Source: Archilochus colubris
Taxonomy: Eukaryota > Chordata > Aves > Apodiformes > Trochilidae
DNA length: 64,000 nt
Assembly (NCBI GenBank): GCA_023079485.1
Contig: CM041104.1
Coordinates: forward strand, 249,676 to 313,675
Reading direction: 5' to 3'
In this document: positions 1 through 10,700 of the stretch, in pieces
How the letters are laid out: the number at the start of each line of letters is the position of its first letter
Numbering within the stretch: position 1 is the stretch's first letter
Notes under the pieces: generated by a model
The model's input: the letters and a program-made list of their open reading frames with translations, nothing else
Database searches by the model: none
Told to the model about the DNA's origin: nothing
Position numbers and translations under genes: made by a program

Positions 1-406
1 GTGCAAGCCAGACAAACCCAGGTTTATGAGAGGCATTCCCAAATCCATGGCACAGCCACAGCCATTCTGAGATAACCAAGGCTGACTAGTTTCTCCCTGT
101 TCCAACCCCTTTGTAGCTCCTTCCAAAGTATTTCTGTCTCCAGCTGGGGTCCTGAACCTGCTGCTTTTAGGAGCATTCTTAGGAGGCACAGACCTTGTGC
201 AGTCTGGCAGCAGCCACGTGTCCCTGTGGCAGCCTGGTTCCTTGTCCCTCTCCAGAAGGACTGAAGCCAGGGAGCTTTTGCTGGGGCTGCCCTTAGGGAC
301 CTGTCTGGGTGCTGCTGAGAAGGGTTGTGGATATTTATGGTCCAGGGTCTGTTTATAAATAATTCCTCAGTTGATTCCTGCTGCTCACCAGCTTTTGTTG
401 TTACAG

Positions 407-477
407 AAGCCACACTGGCTGCAATAAGGAGTTCAACAGGCCAGACAAGCTGAAGGCTCACATCCTGTCCCATTCAG
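407..477 (+). CDS. ZNF341: ZNF341 penultimate coding exon
   Basis: The acceptor is TTGTTACAG at 398-406 behind a T-rich tract. The donor is CATTCAG|GTAAGT at 477/478. The 71 bp exon reads through in one frame as 23 codons plus one base at each end, and the final G joins GG of the next exon to make a glycine codon. It encodes the distal part of a C2H2 finger: C-x12-H-x3-H with ligands Cys 5, His 18 and His 22 of the exon peptide. The first finger cysteine must be on the exon before this window or at its junction. Confidence 0.9.
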
Positions 478-2816
478 GTAAGTGCAGCCCTGCCTGTGCT
501 GCCAGTGGTTGGGAATGCCATGCCTGGGATTCCCTGGGGGCTGCAGGAGCGCGTTACAGAAGGAATAATCCTGTGAGAGAAGAGATAGCAAACTCTGAAA
601 CTGCTTCTCCTTTACACACCAGAAGTGCAGGATGTTCCTCACAGGTGCCTCTCTGCCCACTGCTCAGCTGACACAGTTACTGGGAAGTGTCCTGTGGGAG
701 AATTTTCCAGCACATGTGGTAGTGTTTCCCAGATATAGGCCTAAATCCTTGATATTGTTTCTTAGCTTTACATTTTTATCTCTGTTGCTGCAGGTCTGTT
801 GAAGTGAGCCTGCACGTACTGCTCTAAGCTTTGGTTTGCTTGCTAAAGCAGTATAAATCCACAGGCAGGGCCTGCTGGTAAGACAGAAAGCAGAGCTGGG
901 TTTGCTGTCAAATGAATATCTCCAAAGTGCTCTGTCCACTCCTCCTTAACACCATCCCACATACAAAAGGAGATCTTAGGATTTGATTCCCTTCTCTCTG
1001 TGTTCCAAAAATTATGCTCCCACTCCCAATATAGACAAGTAATTTCTTCTTATGCCCTGGGGAATGTTCTGAAAGAAAACTGAAAAAGTCTGGTAAAACC
1101 GAAAGTCATTCCTGTCATGTCCAAAGCCCTGCAGAGTGTGATCAGATGGACCTGTGCTGGCAGTGCAATGGGTGACTGGCTTCAAGCTCTAGGGAAAAAA
1201 AAAGGGAATTTTTTGTTTTAACTTACCAAATACACTTGAAAAAAAATAAATCAGAGTTTAAGTTCTTGAGGCAAGAACTGTTGTTTTAGTCCTTGGTAAA
1301 CACAGACATTCAGGGTGCAGCCAGCAGGCTTGCCTGGCACAGGGTCTCCTCCGTTTCCTCGGGGAACATCTCCTTGGAAGGGGAGGTACAGATTCTCCTG
1401 CCTTAGGGTGCAGGGTCTCTAACTGAGCTCTCTCTCTCGTCATGGTCCATGTTAATTATTAATATTTTATATTTTGTTTCTGAGGAAATATTAGCTGCTG
1501 TGCATGCATGTCCTACAGACTGCAAAAGTAACCAGGTTTATGGTTTGAAGGCATTACAATGGTTTAATCAGGGAAAATGACACCAGGTTGATAGGAGTTT
1601 TTAGGAAGGAGGTAATAGTGGGAGAGAAACAGAGAAAACAGATTTTTGAACAAATTAATCATCCAGGGAAAGGGCTATTAAGAAGGGAAAGAGAACAATT
1701 AGGTTTTTTTTCACCCTCCAAAGAAAGTCTCTGCAGGAATCTCTTTGAAGTCACTGATGCTCTGCTGCTCCTTGGTTGGGTGCTGCTTCCTCTTGGCTTC
1801 TCTCACTTCTTTTCACTCTCCTCATTTTTTCCCCTTTTCCTCTGAGTTTTTTATTCTTCTCATCAATTATAGCCAGAGGTTGCAAACTGGTAAACACAGG
1901 TCTTCCCTTTTTATTCAGGTTTCCTGGAATTCTCGTATTTGCTGCTAATTTCTGTTACTGTCTGGTGGCCATCAGTATCATTAGCATTTTATCTTCTTAG
2001 TGCTGACAAAGGGGTGTGTGAGGTGTGTGTGTGTGAGGTGTGTGTGTGAGGTGTGTCTGTGTAAGGTGTGTGTGTGTGTGTGTGTGTGTGAGGTGTGTGT
2101 GTGAGGGGTGTGTGTGTGTGTAGATGAGATTTTGCTGGTGGGAATAAGTTTGGTCCATTTTAAGCAGTGTAAACAGAACCTGGGTGCTGGGGGAGGATGG
2201 GAGGGAGGGAGGCAGGGGGGGGAAGGGGGTCGCTGAAGGAAGAATCAGGTTTTTTCTCTCTTTTCAATGTCTATCCACATGACACCTCTGCTGCTCCGCA
2301 GGGATGAAGATCCACAAGTGCCAGTACTGCAACAAGTCCTTCAGCCGCAGAGCCCACATGGTGGAGCACCAGCGCTGCCACACCGGCAACTACAAATACC
2401 GCTGCGCCACCTGCAGCAAGGGCTTCACCCGGCACAAGTACATGAGGGACCACAAGTGCCGGCTGGGCTCTCCCAAGGACAAGGACCTGCAGCTCAGGAA
2501 GCCCCAGAAGAAAAGGGCGGCACGGGGACGCAAGGCAGGCTTTGCCCTCCCCACCCCGCTGGGGCTGGAGGAGCTGAAAGATGGAGGTGCTGGGGAGAGC
2601 CCCCTTCCAGGCAGCCCCGACAAGGAAACCTTCCAGGAGTCGGACGCCGTCCTCTCCATCGTGGTGGGGGGGTCTGGAGGTGCTGACCCGGACCTGGTGG
2701 TTCCTGGGCAGCCCAACACCATGGCATCCAGCCTGGCCCTGGCAGAACTGCAGGCTGGCTCGGATGGGCCCTGCACTATGCTGGCCGTGCCTGTTTACAT
2801 CCAGACCTCAGAATGA
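407..2816 (+). CDS. ZNF341: ZNF341 C-terminal part (last two coding exons; 5' part outside window)
   Basis: This is a partial gene. Coding exons 407-477 and 2302-2816 join in phase to give the last 194 residues of a C2H2 zinc-finger protein. Three zinc-finger segments are visible: the end of one ([20 protein letters not shown]) on the first exon and two more on the last exon, followed by a basic stretch (KKRAARGRK) and a low-complexity acidic and Ser/Gly-rich tail ending VYIQTSE. The segment [22 protein letters not shown], the linker TGNYK and the RLG-KDKDLQ region are what I remember of vertebrate ZNF341. The downstream neighbour CHMP4B agrees with human synteny. Known family role: a nuclear DNA-binding transcription factor that activates STAT3 and STAT1 promoters. 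Upstream exons with the other fingers should lie left of position 1. The identification rests on recalled similarity plus synteny and is fairly secure. Confidence 0.9.
478..2301 (+). other. ZNF341 last intron
   Basis: This 1.8 kb GT-AG intron has no exon or interspersed repeat that I can support. It holds an A-rich tract near 1195-1250, a TG microsatellite at 2012-2121 and a G-rich run at 2189-2230 just before the last exon. Short open frames on either strand show no recognisable protein. Confidence 0.85.
2012..2121 (+). repeat. (TG)n microsatellite
   Basis: About 110 bp of TG dinucleotides interrupted by GAGG and TCTG steps. The longest uninterrupted run is near 2066-2090. It lies in the last ZNF341 intron, about 180 bp upstream of the final exon. 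It is likely length-polymorphic and able to form Z-DNA. Confidence 0.9.
2302..2816 (+). CDS. ZNF341: ZNF341 terminal coding exon
   Basis: The acceptor is CTGCTCCGCAG at 2291-2301. The open frame runs to TGA at 2814-2816, and the frame is set by the split glycine codon from the previous exon. Numbering from the methionine at 2304, finger A has Cys6, Cys9, His22 and His26 and is a normal C2H2. Finger B has Cys34, Cys37 and His50, but its fourth ligand position is Cys52 after one residue (HKC), so it is an unusual C2HC-type end. After a lysine/arginine-rich patch (about residues 67-78) the tail has no fold I recognise. An alternative in-frame start at 2304 is not needed, because the exon is internal to the gene. 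Confidence 0.9.
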
Positions 2817-3678
2817 GGATGTGTAGAGCCACTGTGTGGCTGAGGGCTGCTGCTGGGGCTGTCAGACTCCGTGCTGAAACTGATCCTGGTGAAAAAAGAC
2901 CAAAGCTCTCGTGGGGAGGGAGATGGATATGGGAGAGAGTGGCTTTCTCCACTTCCTTGGGCAGAGGGCTGCTTGGAAGCCACCACAGGTTACAAGGCAC
3001 TGAAGAGAATGGCTCTGCTGTTTCTTGTCTCTCTGCATCACTGCTCAGCCTCAGGCAAGGAAGACAAAGATCCCTGAATCAGGGTAAGAGAAGGAGCAAA
3101 GCTGCCAGAGAGCTGCTGAAATCGGGTGGCTTTGCAAATCACAGCCTGTCCCATCTGTGGTTTTTCTGGCCTAAAAGCTGTATTGCCCAGTATTTGGGTG
3201 TCCTCTCCGAGAGCAAACAATTGATCCTTCCTAGTGGAAGCAAGTTCATCCTGAGATCCTTTGGGAATACCATTCAGAAATACCCTGACAGACTTTTTTC
3301 TCCTCTTTTTCTCTCTCACTAGAAAGATCACCTTGTCTGTACTACATGTGTTATAAACACCATGGACCTCATGTGGACCCTGTGGCTGGGAGCATGTCCA
3401 TGTGTTGGCTTTTCTCTCTGGCTCCTGTTCCCTCCACAGTTTGGGTTTTTTCCATGCTTTTAACCCCTACCCAAGGAGCTCCAGGTGCCTTAGAGATAAC
3501 AAGTCAGTCCTGGGCACGGTTAAACGTGACACCTGTGTACAGCAGGGGACACAAAGAGCTGGGTGAAGTCACCTGTCCAGGGTCTGTGGAGTGGGTACTG
3601 CAGGCTGCTTACGTACCTGGTGTGGAGTCAGATGGCTCAGAGGTGCACAGGGATGGGAGGCAATGGGGATGTGTTGGA
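2817..3678 (+). other. ZNF341 3'UTR and 3' flank
   Basis: Untranslated sequence after the ZNF341 stop. I saw no AATAAA or ATTAAA signal between the stop and the CR1 remnant at 3679, so the cleavage site is unknown and may use a variant signal. A 169-codon open frame at 2813-3322 overlaps the ZNF341 stop and has no protein-like features. Confidence 0.5.
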
Positions 3679-4250
3679 ACATAGAATTTTCAGGGCTGGG
3701 AGGGACCTTTAAGTTCATCCAGTTCCAACCCCCCTGCCATGGGCAGGGACACCTCTGATCAGGTTGCTCAGAGCCCCTTCCAGCCTGGCCTTAAAAACTT
3801 CCAGGGATGGATGGGGCTCCCACCACCTCTCTGGGCAACCTGTGCCAGGGTCTCACCACCCTCATGGGGAAGAACTTCTTCCTAACTTCCAATCTAAGTC
3901 TCCCCTCCTCTGGTTTGAATCCATCCCCCATGTCCTATCACTACTGACATCCCAAAAGTCCCTCCCCAGCTTTCCTGTAGCCCCTTCAGACACTGAAGGT
4001 CACAATGAGGTCTCCTCAGAGCCTTCTCCTCTCCAGATTGAACAACCCCAACTCTCTCAGTGTCTTCCCAGCAGAGCTGCTCCAGCCCTCTGAGCATCCT
4101 CGTGTCCCTTCTCAGGACACACTCAGCACCTCCATGTCCCTCCTGTACCAGGAGCCCCAGAACTGGATGCAGGACTCCAGGGGGGGTCTCAGGAGAGGGG
4201 GAGAATCCCTTCCCTGACCTGCTGGCCACACTTCTCCTGATGCAGCCAAG
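3679..4250 (-). mobile_element. CR1 LINE 3' fragment
   Basis: Read on the minus strand this is a CR1 non-LTR retrotransposon 3' part. Its 3' end is at 3679-3690 (remnant of the ATTCTATG tail), followed by the conserved blocks that read on the plus strand as GGGAGGGACCTTTAAGTTCAT, CTTCCAGCCTGGCCTTAAA and AAGAACTTCTTCCTAA. The 5' end fades near 4250 in the block CTGACCTGCTGGCCACACTT. It is truncated and holds no intact reverse transcriptase. It sits between ZNF341 and CHMP4B. Confidence 0.85.
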
Positions 4251-6539
4251 GATACAGCACCAACGTGGCAACTTCTGCCTCAGTATCAAGAGAAGCAATT
4301 TGTGCACAAGGGGTGGTCAAAGGGAGGAGGCTGTGAGATCTCAGTGCCTGGTGATCCTTCAAATTTGGCAGAGCATCCTGCTCTGAGGGGGCTTGGGAGG
4401 AGGTGGCTGGGCTGGGGACTTCCTGATGGCCCTTCCTACTGACATGTCTCTGTGCTTCCATGAGATGTCTTGTCTGCTTTAGAGTTTATTTGCCCAGAAT
4501 TCTTGTTTTATAAATACTTAGCTCTGACAGGAGAGGCACAGGATCAGGAAATAGTTTGCTAAATATACTTCTCTCCTCCTCCCTGTGTACCCACACCACA
4601 GGGTGTCATTATGTGGTCTGTGGCACTGCAGTTGTGTCTGTTCTGAGACACAGCAGTGTGTGTGCAGCACTCCTCCAGCTCAGGGGCACTGTCTGCAGGC
4701 CTGCCCTGCTCTCTCTGGCCCCTGCTTTCCAGCAGCCCTGCACAGGGCCAGCCCAGCTCAGTGAGATGCTGGAAGCCATTTCCATGTTCACACAGTGCTG
4801 AGGGTAACCCAAGGAGTGGAAGCAGAGACAGAAAACAGCCTCGTGTGTGGCTGTTGCTGTGCTGTTTGATACGTTTGCTGGTGGTGGTGCTGAACCCAAA
4901 CATGTCTCAGCAAGTTTGATCTTGAGTGCAATGACTGTCCTGGAGTCAGCCTCAGAGTGACTATGGGGACCAGACCAGAACAGAACAGAGGTCCCTGGGC
5001 TGGCTGATTGTGCAGCTCCTGCCCTTAGGAGAGCTGTGAACAGGAGTCCCACACCTGCCTGAGGGATGCTGCAGCCCCAGGGGCACTGGCAGAGGACAGG
5101 ATGGTGACCCCTGTCCCCTTCTTCCCAGCTGGGCTGGTGCACTGGGCCACCTGCAGAGCTTCTCCTGCAGCCTCACTGCCCTTTCTGTGGAAAGTTAAAA
5201 AAAAATTGCAGTTACTTAACAACAGCCCCCCCCCCCTCCTCTGAAGCCCAACTGCCTGCAGATTGGATTTTGCCATGGAAGGAAATGTCATGGAAATGAA
5301 AATCTCGTCAGGAGACACCAGGAGTGAGGTGGGGACCAGCTGTGCAGGGAAGGTGCTCACCACAGCAGGCCAGACCAGAACCCCTTTCTGCAAACCTGGA
5401 GCCAGCTGAGATGTCTACAAGCTCTTCTTTCTGGCTGGCCAAAAGGGAAGAATTCTACCCAGAATTCTACCCCGTTTCTGTTTCTCTGCCCACTGTGCAG
5501 CTGCAGCCTGGGCCCAGGCACATCCAAGCTGCTCGGGTTGCTGATTTGATCCCAGCAGCTTTCCACAGAACTGGTTCCATCCTGTGCCCAGGGTACCAAC
5601 CTTTTATTTAAAAAAACAGTCAGAAGCATCTTGGTATTTTCTGGAAGTTCCCTCAGGTGCCCCAGGGCCAGAGCCATCCCCCAGGAGATGATACTGGATC
5701 AGAACAAAGTTCTGTGTGCTCTGCATCCACTTCTGACAGCAGGAGAGGAAGAGAAGTGCAGGTAAAAGCTCTGCTTCCCCTTTTGCCCTTCCAGCCTCCC
5801 ATCTCATCAGCTGGGATGGGGTTTTCCTGCCCTGGGAGTGTCTCCTCTCAGCCTTAGTTGGGTTTTCTTGTCTGCTGTCTCTGCCCTGGCACAAACCAGG
5901 AGGAATGAGGCAGAAATCCAGCTTTGTCACTGACCCCCTGCCTCACCCCTCAGTGAGGAATCTGTCTTTATTGCCCTGCCCAGTGTTCTTCCTGTTTGCT
6001 GGGGGCATGACAAACTCCTTGGTTCAGCTGTTTCGGTTCATCTCTCCTCTTTGCCATTTGGTGTGGATGTGGCAGGCTGGTTTTACAGAGCACTAACTAG
6101 TCTTGCTCAGAAGCAGTGACAAGTTTTCTAGGGTGATTTCCATGGGTAAGCATTACTGTGGGCTGAGCCTGCTAGTAATTAACTTTTTATTTTTTTCCAC
6201 ACCAGCACCATGAGTGGAGCTGGGCTGTGTGTGTGTGCATTTGTTGTGTTTACAGATGACAGAGGTTGAGCACAAAGAAATGAGAATCAAGAGTTTGCAA
6301 TAAGGGTTGGTACCAGGCCGGGGCACTTACAACTTGATTTCTTTTTGGGTTTTTGTTGCTGTTGATGTGCTTCGGGCTCTGCACAGCACTGTGCCCACAC
6401 TGCACATCACAGCGTGGGGCTGAGGCCTTCAGGAAATAAGGAGCTCACGATTAGTCACCGCCAATTAAGCAACCACGACTCTGGGTTTAAACACCAGGTT
6501 TGTAAAGTTGGCAACTTGAATACCGGAACCTTTTACAAA
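4251..6539. other. Intergenic stretch between ZNF341 and CHMP4B
   Basis: No exon, RNA gene or clear mobile element is seen. The only low-complexity features are a run of 11 cytosines at 5226-5236 and a short TG run near 6226. The many open frames of 60-180 codons on both strands do not resemble proteins I know. Confidence 0.6.
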
Positions 6540-6789
6540 CCCTTTAAGCAGCCGTTCCGTCTGCCCCTCACCTGCCCGGGCTCTGCACCTCAGCCCCGCA
6601 GCACCCCAGGAGCTCTCTCCGGGATTCATTCGCACCCCGCACGGATCACGGCGTGGCCAGGAGGCTCCCGGCCCCCATCCCGTGCCCGTCCCACGCCTCA
6701 GCCCCCTACACCGGCCCGACCCATTCGCGCTCCCCCCGACTTTCCCCGCCCGACCCTGCACAGCCGGACCGGGATCCGAACCCAGGCAG

Positions 6790-7196
6790 GCTCCCCCGGG
6801 CCGGGTTCCCCCGGGCGGGCTCTCTCGGGCCAGTTCTCTCGGGCCAGTTCCCCCGGGCCGGGCTCTCCCGGGCCGGGCTCTCTCGGTCCGGACTCCCCCG
6901 GGCCGGTTCCCCCGGGCCGGGCTCTCTCGGTCCGGGCTCCCCCGGGCCGGTTCCCCCGGGCGGACTCTCTCGGGCCAGTTCCCCCGGTCCGGGCTCTCTC
7001 GGTCCGGGCTCTCTCGGGCCAGTTCCCCCGGTCCGGGCTCTCTCGGTCCGGGCTCTCTCGGGCCAGTTCCCCCGGGCCGGGCTCTCTCGGTCCGGGCTCT
7101 CTCGGGCCAGTTCCCCCGGACGGGCTCTCTCGGTCCGGGCTCCCCTGGGCCGGTTCCCCCGGTCCGGGCTCTCTCGGACCGGGCTCCCCCGGGCCG
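6790..7196. repeat. GC-rich 14-15 bp minisatellite upstream of CHMP4B
   Basis: About 28 tandem units of 14 or 15 bp alternate between types such as GGGCCAGTTCCCCC, GGTCCGGGCTCTCTC and GGGCCGGTTCCCCC. The units contain no stop codon in most frames, which creates overlapping open frames of 176-279 codons on both strands that read like collagen (Pro/Gly/Arg/Ser). I treat these as artefacts of the repeat. The array ends about 400 bp upstream of the CHMP4B start codon. Confidence 0.9.
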
Positions 7197-7244
7197 TGCC
7201 CGCCATGTCACCGCCCCCTCCCTTCCCGGCAGCCATCGTGGCGC

Positions 7245-7266
7245 TGACGTTCGCGCGTCACGTGAC
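7245..7266. promoter_or_regulatory. CRE-like site and perfect CLEAR-type E-box (GTCACGTGAC)
   Basis: TGACGT at 7245-7250 is a CRE half-site. GTCACGTGAC at 7257-7266 is a perfect 10 bp palindrome identical to the consensus recognised by TFEB/TFE3/MITF (CLEAR element) and also bound by USF factors. Both lie inside the CpG island, about 335 bp upstream of the CHMP4B start codon. Occupancy cannot be judged from sequence. Confidence 0.6.
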
Positions 7267-7332
7267 TCCGCTCCCATCTTATGCTATGGCCGCCGCCCTT
7301 CCCATGGCGCCCCGCGCCCGGCTCCAGATGGG

Positions 7333-7350
7333 ACTACATCTCCCGGCATC
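7333..7350 (+). promoter_or_regulatory. ZNF143/THAP11-type promoter motif
   Basis: ACTACATCTCCCGGCATC closely follows the ACTACAATTCCCAGCATGC consensus typical of CpG-island housekeeping promoters, where it commonly lies within about 100 bp of the transcription start. Here it is 248 bp upstream of the CHMP4B ATG. Confidence 0.6.
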
Positions 7351-7421
7351 CCTCGCGGGAAGGTGCCCGCCTGCCGGCCCTGCGCGGCGCCGCGGAGCAC
7401 GCCGGGAGCCGTATGCGTGGC

Positions 7422-7457
7422 GGGGGCGGCGGGGCGGGGCGGGTGAGGCGGGCGGGG
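7422..7457 (+). promoter_or_regulatory. Cluster of GC boxes
   Basis: Three SP1/KLF-type GC boxes are packed together: GGGGGCGG at 7422, GGGGCGGGGC at 7431-7440 and GGCGGGG at 7451. They lie between the ZNF143-type motif and the CHMP4B 5'UTR and probably mark the core promoter. Confidence 0.6.
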
Positions 7458-7597
7458 TGCGGGGAGCCCTGGGAGCGGCGGTCGGTGTGTGAGGGGGATA
7501 GGGGGGCAGGAGACCGGACATCCGCGCTCTACGGCCGTCTTCTCCGTCCTCGTCCTCACGCCGCGGCCTCGGCGGCCCGGCCCGGCCTGGAGCAGCC

Positions 7598-7793
7598 ATG
7601 TCGGGGCTCTTGGGGAAGCTCTTCGGGACGGGCGCCGGCGGGAAGGGCGCCGGGAAGGGCCCGTCCCCGCAGGAGGCGATCCAGCGGCTCCGGGAAACGG
7701 AGGAGATGCTCAGCAAGAAGCAGGAGTTCCTGGAGAAAAAGATCGAGCAGGAGCTGGCGGCCGCCCGCAAGCACGGCACCAAGAACAAGCGCG
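7598..7793 (+). CDS. CHMP4B: CHMP4B coding exon 1
   Basis: The start is ATG in GCAGCCATGTCG, the first in-frame ATG, giving [10 protein letters not shown] as expected for CHMP4 proteins. The exon encodes residues 1-65 plus the first base of an alanine codon. The donor is GCG|GTGAGC at 7793/7794. The N-terminal glycine-rich linker [12 protein letters not shown] is slightly longer than I recall for the human protein. The exon lies wholly in the CpG island. Confidence 0.95.
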
Positions 7794-10700
7794 GTGAGCG
7801 GCGGGGCAGGGCCGGGCCGGGCCCTTGGGCTGCGCTGGGTCTGCGGCTCCGCTGCCCCGATCACCGCCTTGGTTCTCAGGCGGGGTCTGGCAGCCCCCTC
7901 CCCGCGGCCTTCGCCTCCTTCTGGAGCGCTGGTGGCCGCCGCGTCACTCCCGCGTGATCGCGATGTCACCCCCGGGTGCCACCCACGGGCACCCCCAGGG
8001 CCTCTCTGCGCATCGGGGGAGAACGGGGGAGCCGGGGAAACACCGCGGAGCAGGAGCCGGGGGGCTGCGGGGTGTGTGCCGGGCAGCAATGGGGACAGGG
8101 CCCTGCTGGGCTGCCCGGGGGTGGTTGGGGTTTTTATTGCTGTCAGAGAAAAATTCTTCATCGGAATCCAGCTCAGCGGGGGGACTTGGATCAGTAGGTT
8201 TTGATTCTTGTCAGGGTATCCTGGAGCTGTACAAGTGGGTGTTGGGAACTGGTGTTCTCCAGCTGGAGCTCAGCTCTCCCAGGCAGGTCTGGCTGTGTGT
8301 TTGCAAGCATTAAGGCAGGGCTGGCAGGCTGTATATTTTGGTGCTCTGATGAGCTTCTTGCTTGTTTTACAGTGGTCAATAAGATCAGAAGTTTTGGGAA
8401 AGGATGTTTAGGTTTTTGTGTCGCTGTTCACCTTTTTATGCTGAACAGCAGAGTTTAGGCAGGAGGTGTGGCTCAGCCTGGGGCACCCAGACCTCCTGAC
8501 ACCTGGCTGCTGTCCAAGTAGCAAGGGTTCATTTACAGCAATTACCAGTCACAGTTTCAGGTCCATATTAGTCAGCATTTGAAGCTTCCTTTCGAATTTC
8601 AGAGCAGCCTGTGACACCAGGGATCCACTTGCTCTGGGTTTGAATGATGGTGCCAGTGGGCTGAGCTCACCAGTGCTGTCCAGGTTTGCAGGCAGTGGCA
8701 GGACCTGGTTTCCTGTCTGAATTTCTAGAGCAGTTTTCAGACTAGTTTGGTAATGGCCTTCAAAGGAGAACTAAAATACATGTATTCTTTTCAACCTTCC
8801 TCTTCTTTTGCAGATTCTGCATTCTCCCTCTTACACTGATCCTGTTTAACATCTCATCTTCTCTTTCTGGTTGTTCAGGTCTTTGTCTTGCTTTAGGGTA
8901 ATGCCAGCTCTCCCTGTGCCTTTCTGTGCATGCTGCCCATCCCTATGAGCTGGAGCAGTTTGGGTGGTGGAGGAATTGCATTTCTTCAGAGGTGGGGGAA
9001 GGATAAAAACCTGCCCATTCACCACTGGGATTCTGGGTCAGGCTAATTGAGGTCTTGCAGAAGAACAGGATCCTGACCAGTAATTAAAGAGCTGTGAAAA
9101 AGAGAAGGGTTAGGGATCGTTTTCTGTTGGAAAACAAAGCTTCTTTTTTTTCCAGAGGACTTCTGAAACTTAAGAGGCAACTTTTATTATTGAGCTGCTA
9201 GGAAGGGCAGCAACTGGTCATCTGCTGGCTTGCTGAGAAGTGAGTTCCCTTCAGGACAGGCTAAGAGGATGCTCTTTTATTCTGGGTTCAAGATGCCAGT
9301 CATCAGCTGAGCTCCAAAGAACTCCATTTTTTTTTAATATGCTGTTGTTTGGTTTTTTCCCCCTCTGACTAAAGGCTCTTTTATAATCCTGAAAGTATGT
9401 ACTTTTGATACAAAATCACTTCAATCTACAGTGTAAGTGCAAATAAAAATATGTTGGTTTTATATGTGAAATTCTGCCTTTGAAGTGGAAGCATTTTGCC
9501 ATAGTTTAATTTTTTAAGTAGAACTGAACAGAAGCTGATTGACTGGGGCATTTCAAGCATTGGATCATCTTTTAAAAAACTACAGATTTATGAATCCTTA
9601 CACTTTCTTCTTTACACAAAGCATTTTACTTTGGGGCTTCTGGAGAGGAGCCCTGTGGCTGGTGCCTGTGTAGGATGCTCTGCTCAGAGTTGTGCTGACA
9701 GGAAAGGAAGCTGCTGTGGGCAGTGGGGCAGGGAGCTTACCTGGCAGGTTAAAGCCCCCTTTTTATTTTCTGGAGGAAAGCTGTGTGTCTGGCACACTGG
9801 GGGTAACAAAAGGCAGTGTTCTCTGCTCTCCAGCACACTGGGCCATTGTTTGGGTGCCAGCTCAGCAGGGTTTCTGAGGGCTCAGGGACTGTTTCCTGCA
9901 GCACTCCTGAAGTCTCAGAAGCACAGAAGCTTACAGGCCTCCTGGTTCTCCTGCCTGCCCCAAACAACAGGCAGGGTTTTATTAATTTAAATTTATGACT
10001 TTACGTGGATATTATTTCATAATCTGCATCGAGGAGGTCCAGGCTGTGTAACTCATGAAAGTCTGAAGCTAAAATGAGCAACTAAGTAGTGTAAATTTCC
10101 TTGGACTGTTGTCTTTTGGCACATGGAAGGCTTTTAACTTTTTATTAAAAGATCCTTTTTTTTCTGGGTATTTCTGTCCTTTTTGGGCTGCACAGACCTG
10201 GCAATTTCATGATTTCCCTGCTGTCTGGAGGAACTTAAGTCAGTTTAACAAGCAGTAGTTTCTTTATTTCCTAATTCCTTCTCATTAGCCCACAACACCA
10301 AAATAAGCCCCGGGGAGGGCAGGGGGGAGGGGGCAGCAGTCTTCAAGTGTGAAATTCCTTTGAAGACTTTACTTTGGGTATCATTTTATTTGTCCATGGG
10401 ATGAAAAACTGCTGAGAAGATTGATCATCATTAGAAGAGTCTTTGAAAGGAGTCGAGTTAATATTCCTTCCTCTAGGAAAAAGTTGGGTTATGCTTGTGT
10501 TTGGTGTTATCTCATGCAAGTGTTCAGCCTCTTCTGTTGAAAACAGTGAGTGTTCTGATGTTTCTTTTTCTGTTTTATTTTTTTTCCACGAGGCTCTTCA
10601 GTACCTTTGCTCTAGCTCATCAGTAGTGGACTTCTCTCAATGAAGTTAATGGTAGTTGCAGCATGGTTTAAACACCAGATTCTTACTGGTGTTCTCTGTC

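Larger units (their letters stand above)
6540..7960 (+). promoter_or_regulatory. CpG island containing the CHMP4B promoter and first exon
   Basis: Base composition shifts abruptly to very GC- and CpG-rich at about 6540 and returns to background after about 7960. The island covers a minisatellite, a cluster of transcription-factor motifs at 7245-7460, the 5'UTR and coding exon 1 of CHMP4B. No TATA box is evident in the expected place, as is usual for a housekeeping promoter. The transcription start is probably between about 7360 and 7560, but the sequence alone does not fix it. Confidence 0.85.

Noticed and set aside
2813..3322. 169-codon plus-strand frame overlapping the ZNF341 stop
   Set aside because: It lies in the 3'UTR in another frame, with ordinary composition and no recognisable protein.
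6414..7492. Overlapping open frames of 176-279 codons reading as collagen-like Pro/Gly/Arg protein on both strands
   Set aside because: They are produced by the 14-15 bp GC-rich minisatellite, which lacks stop codons; no splice or start context.
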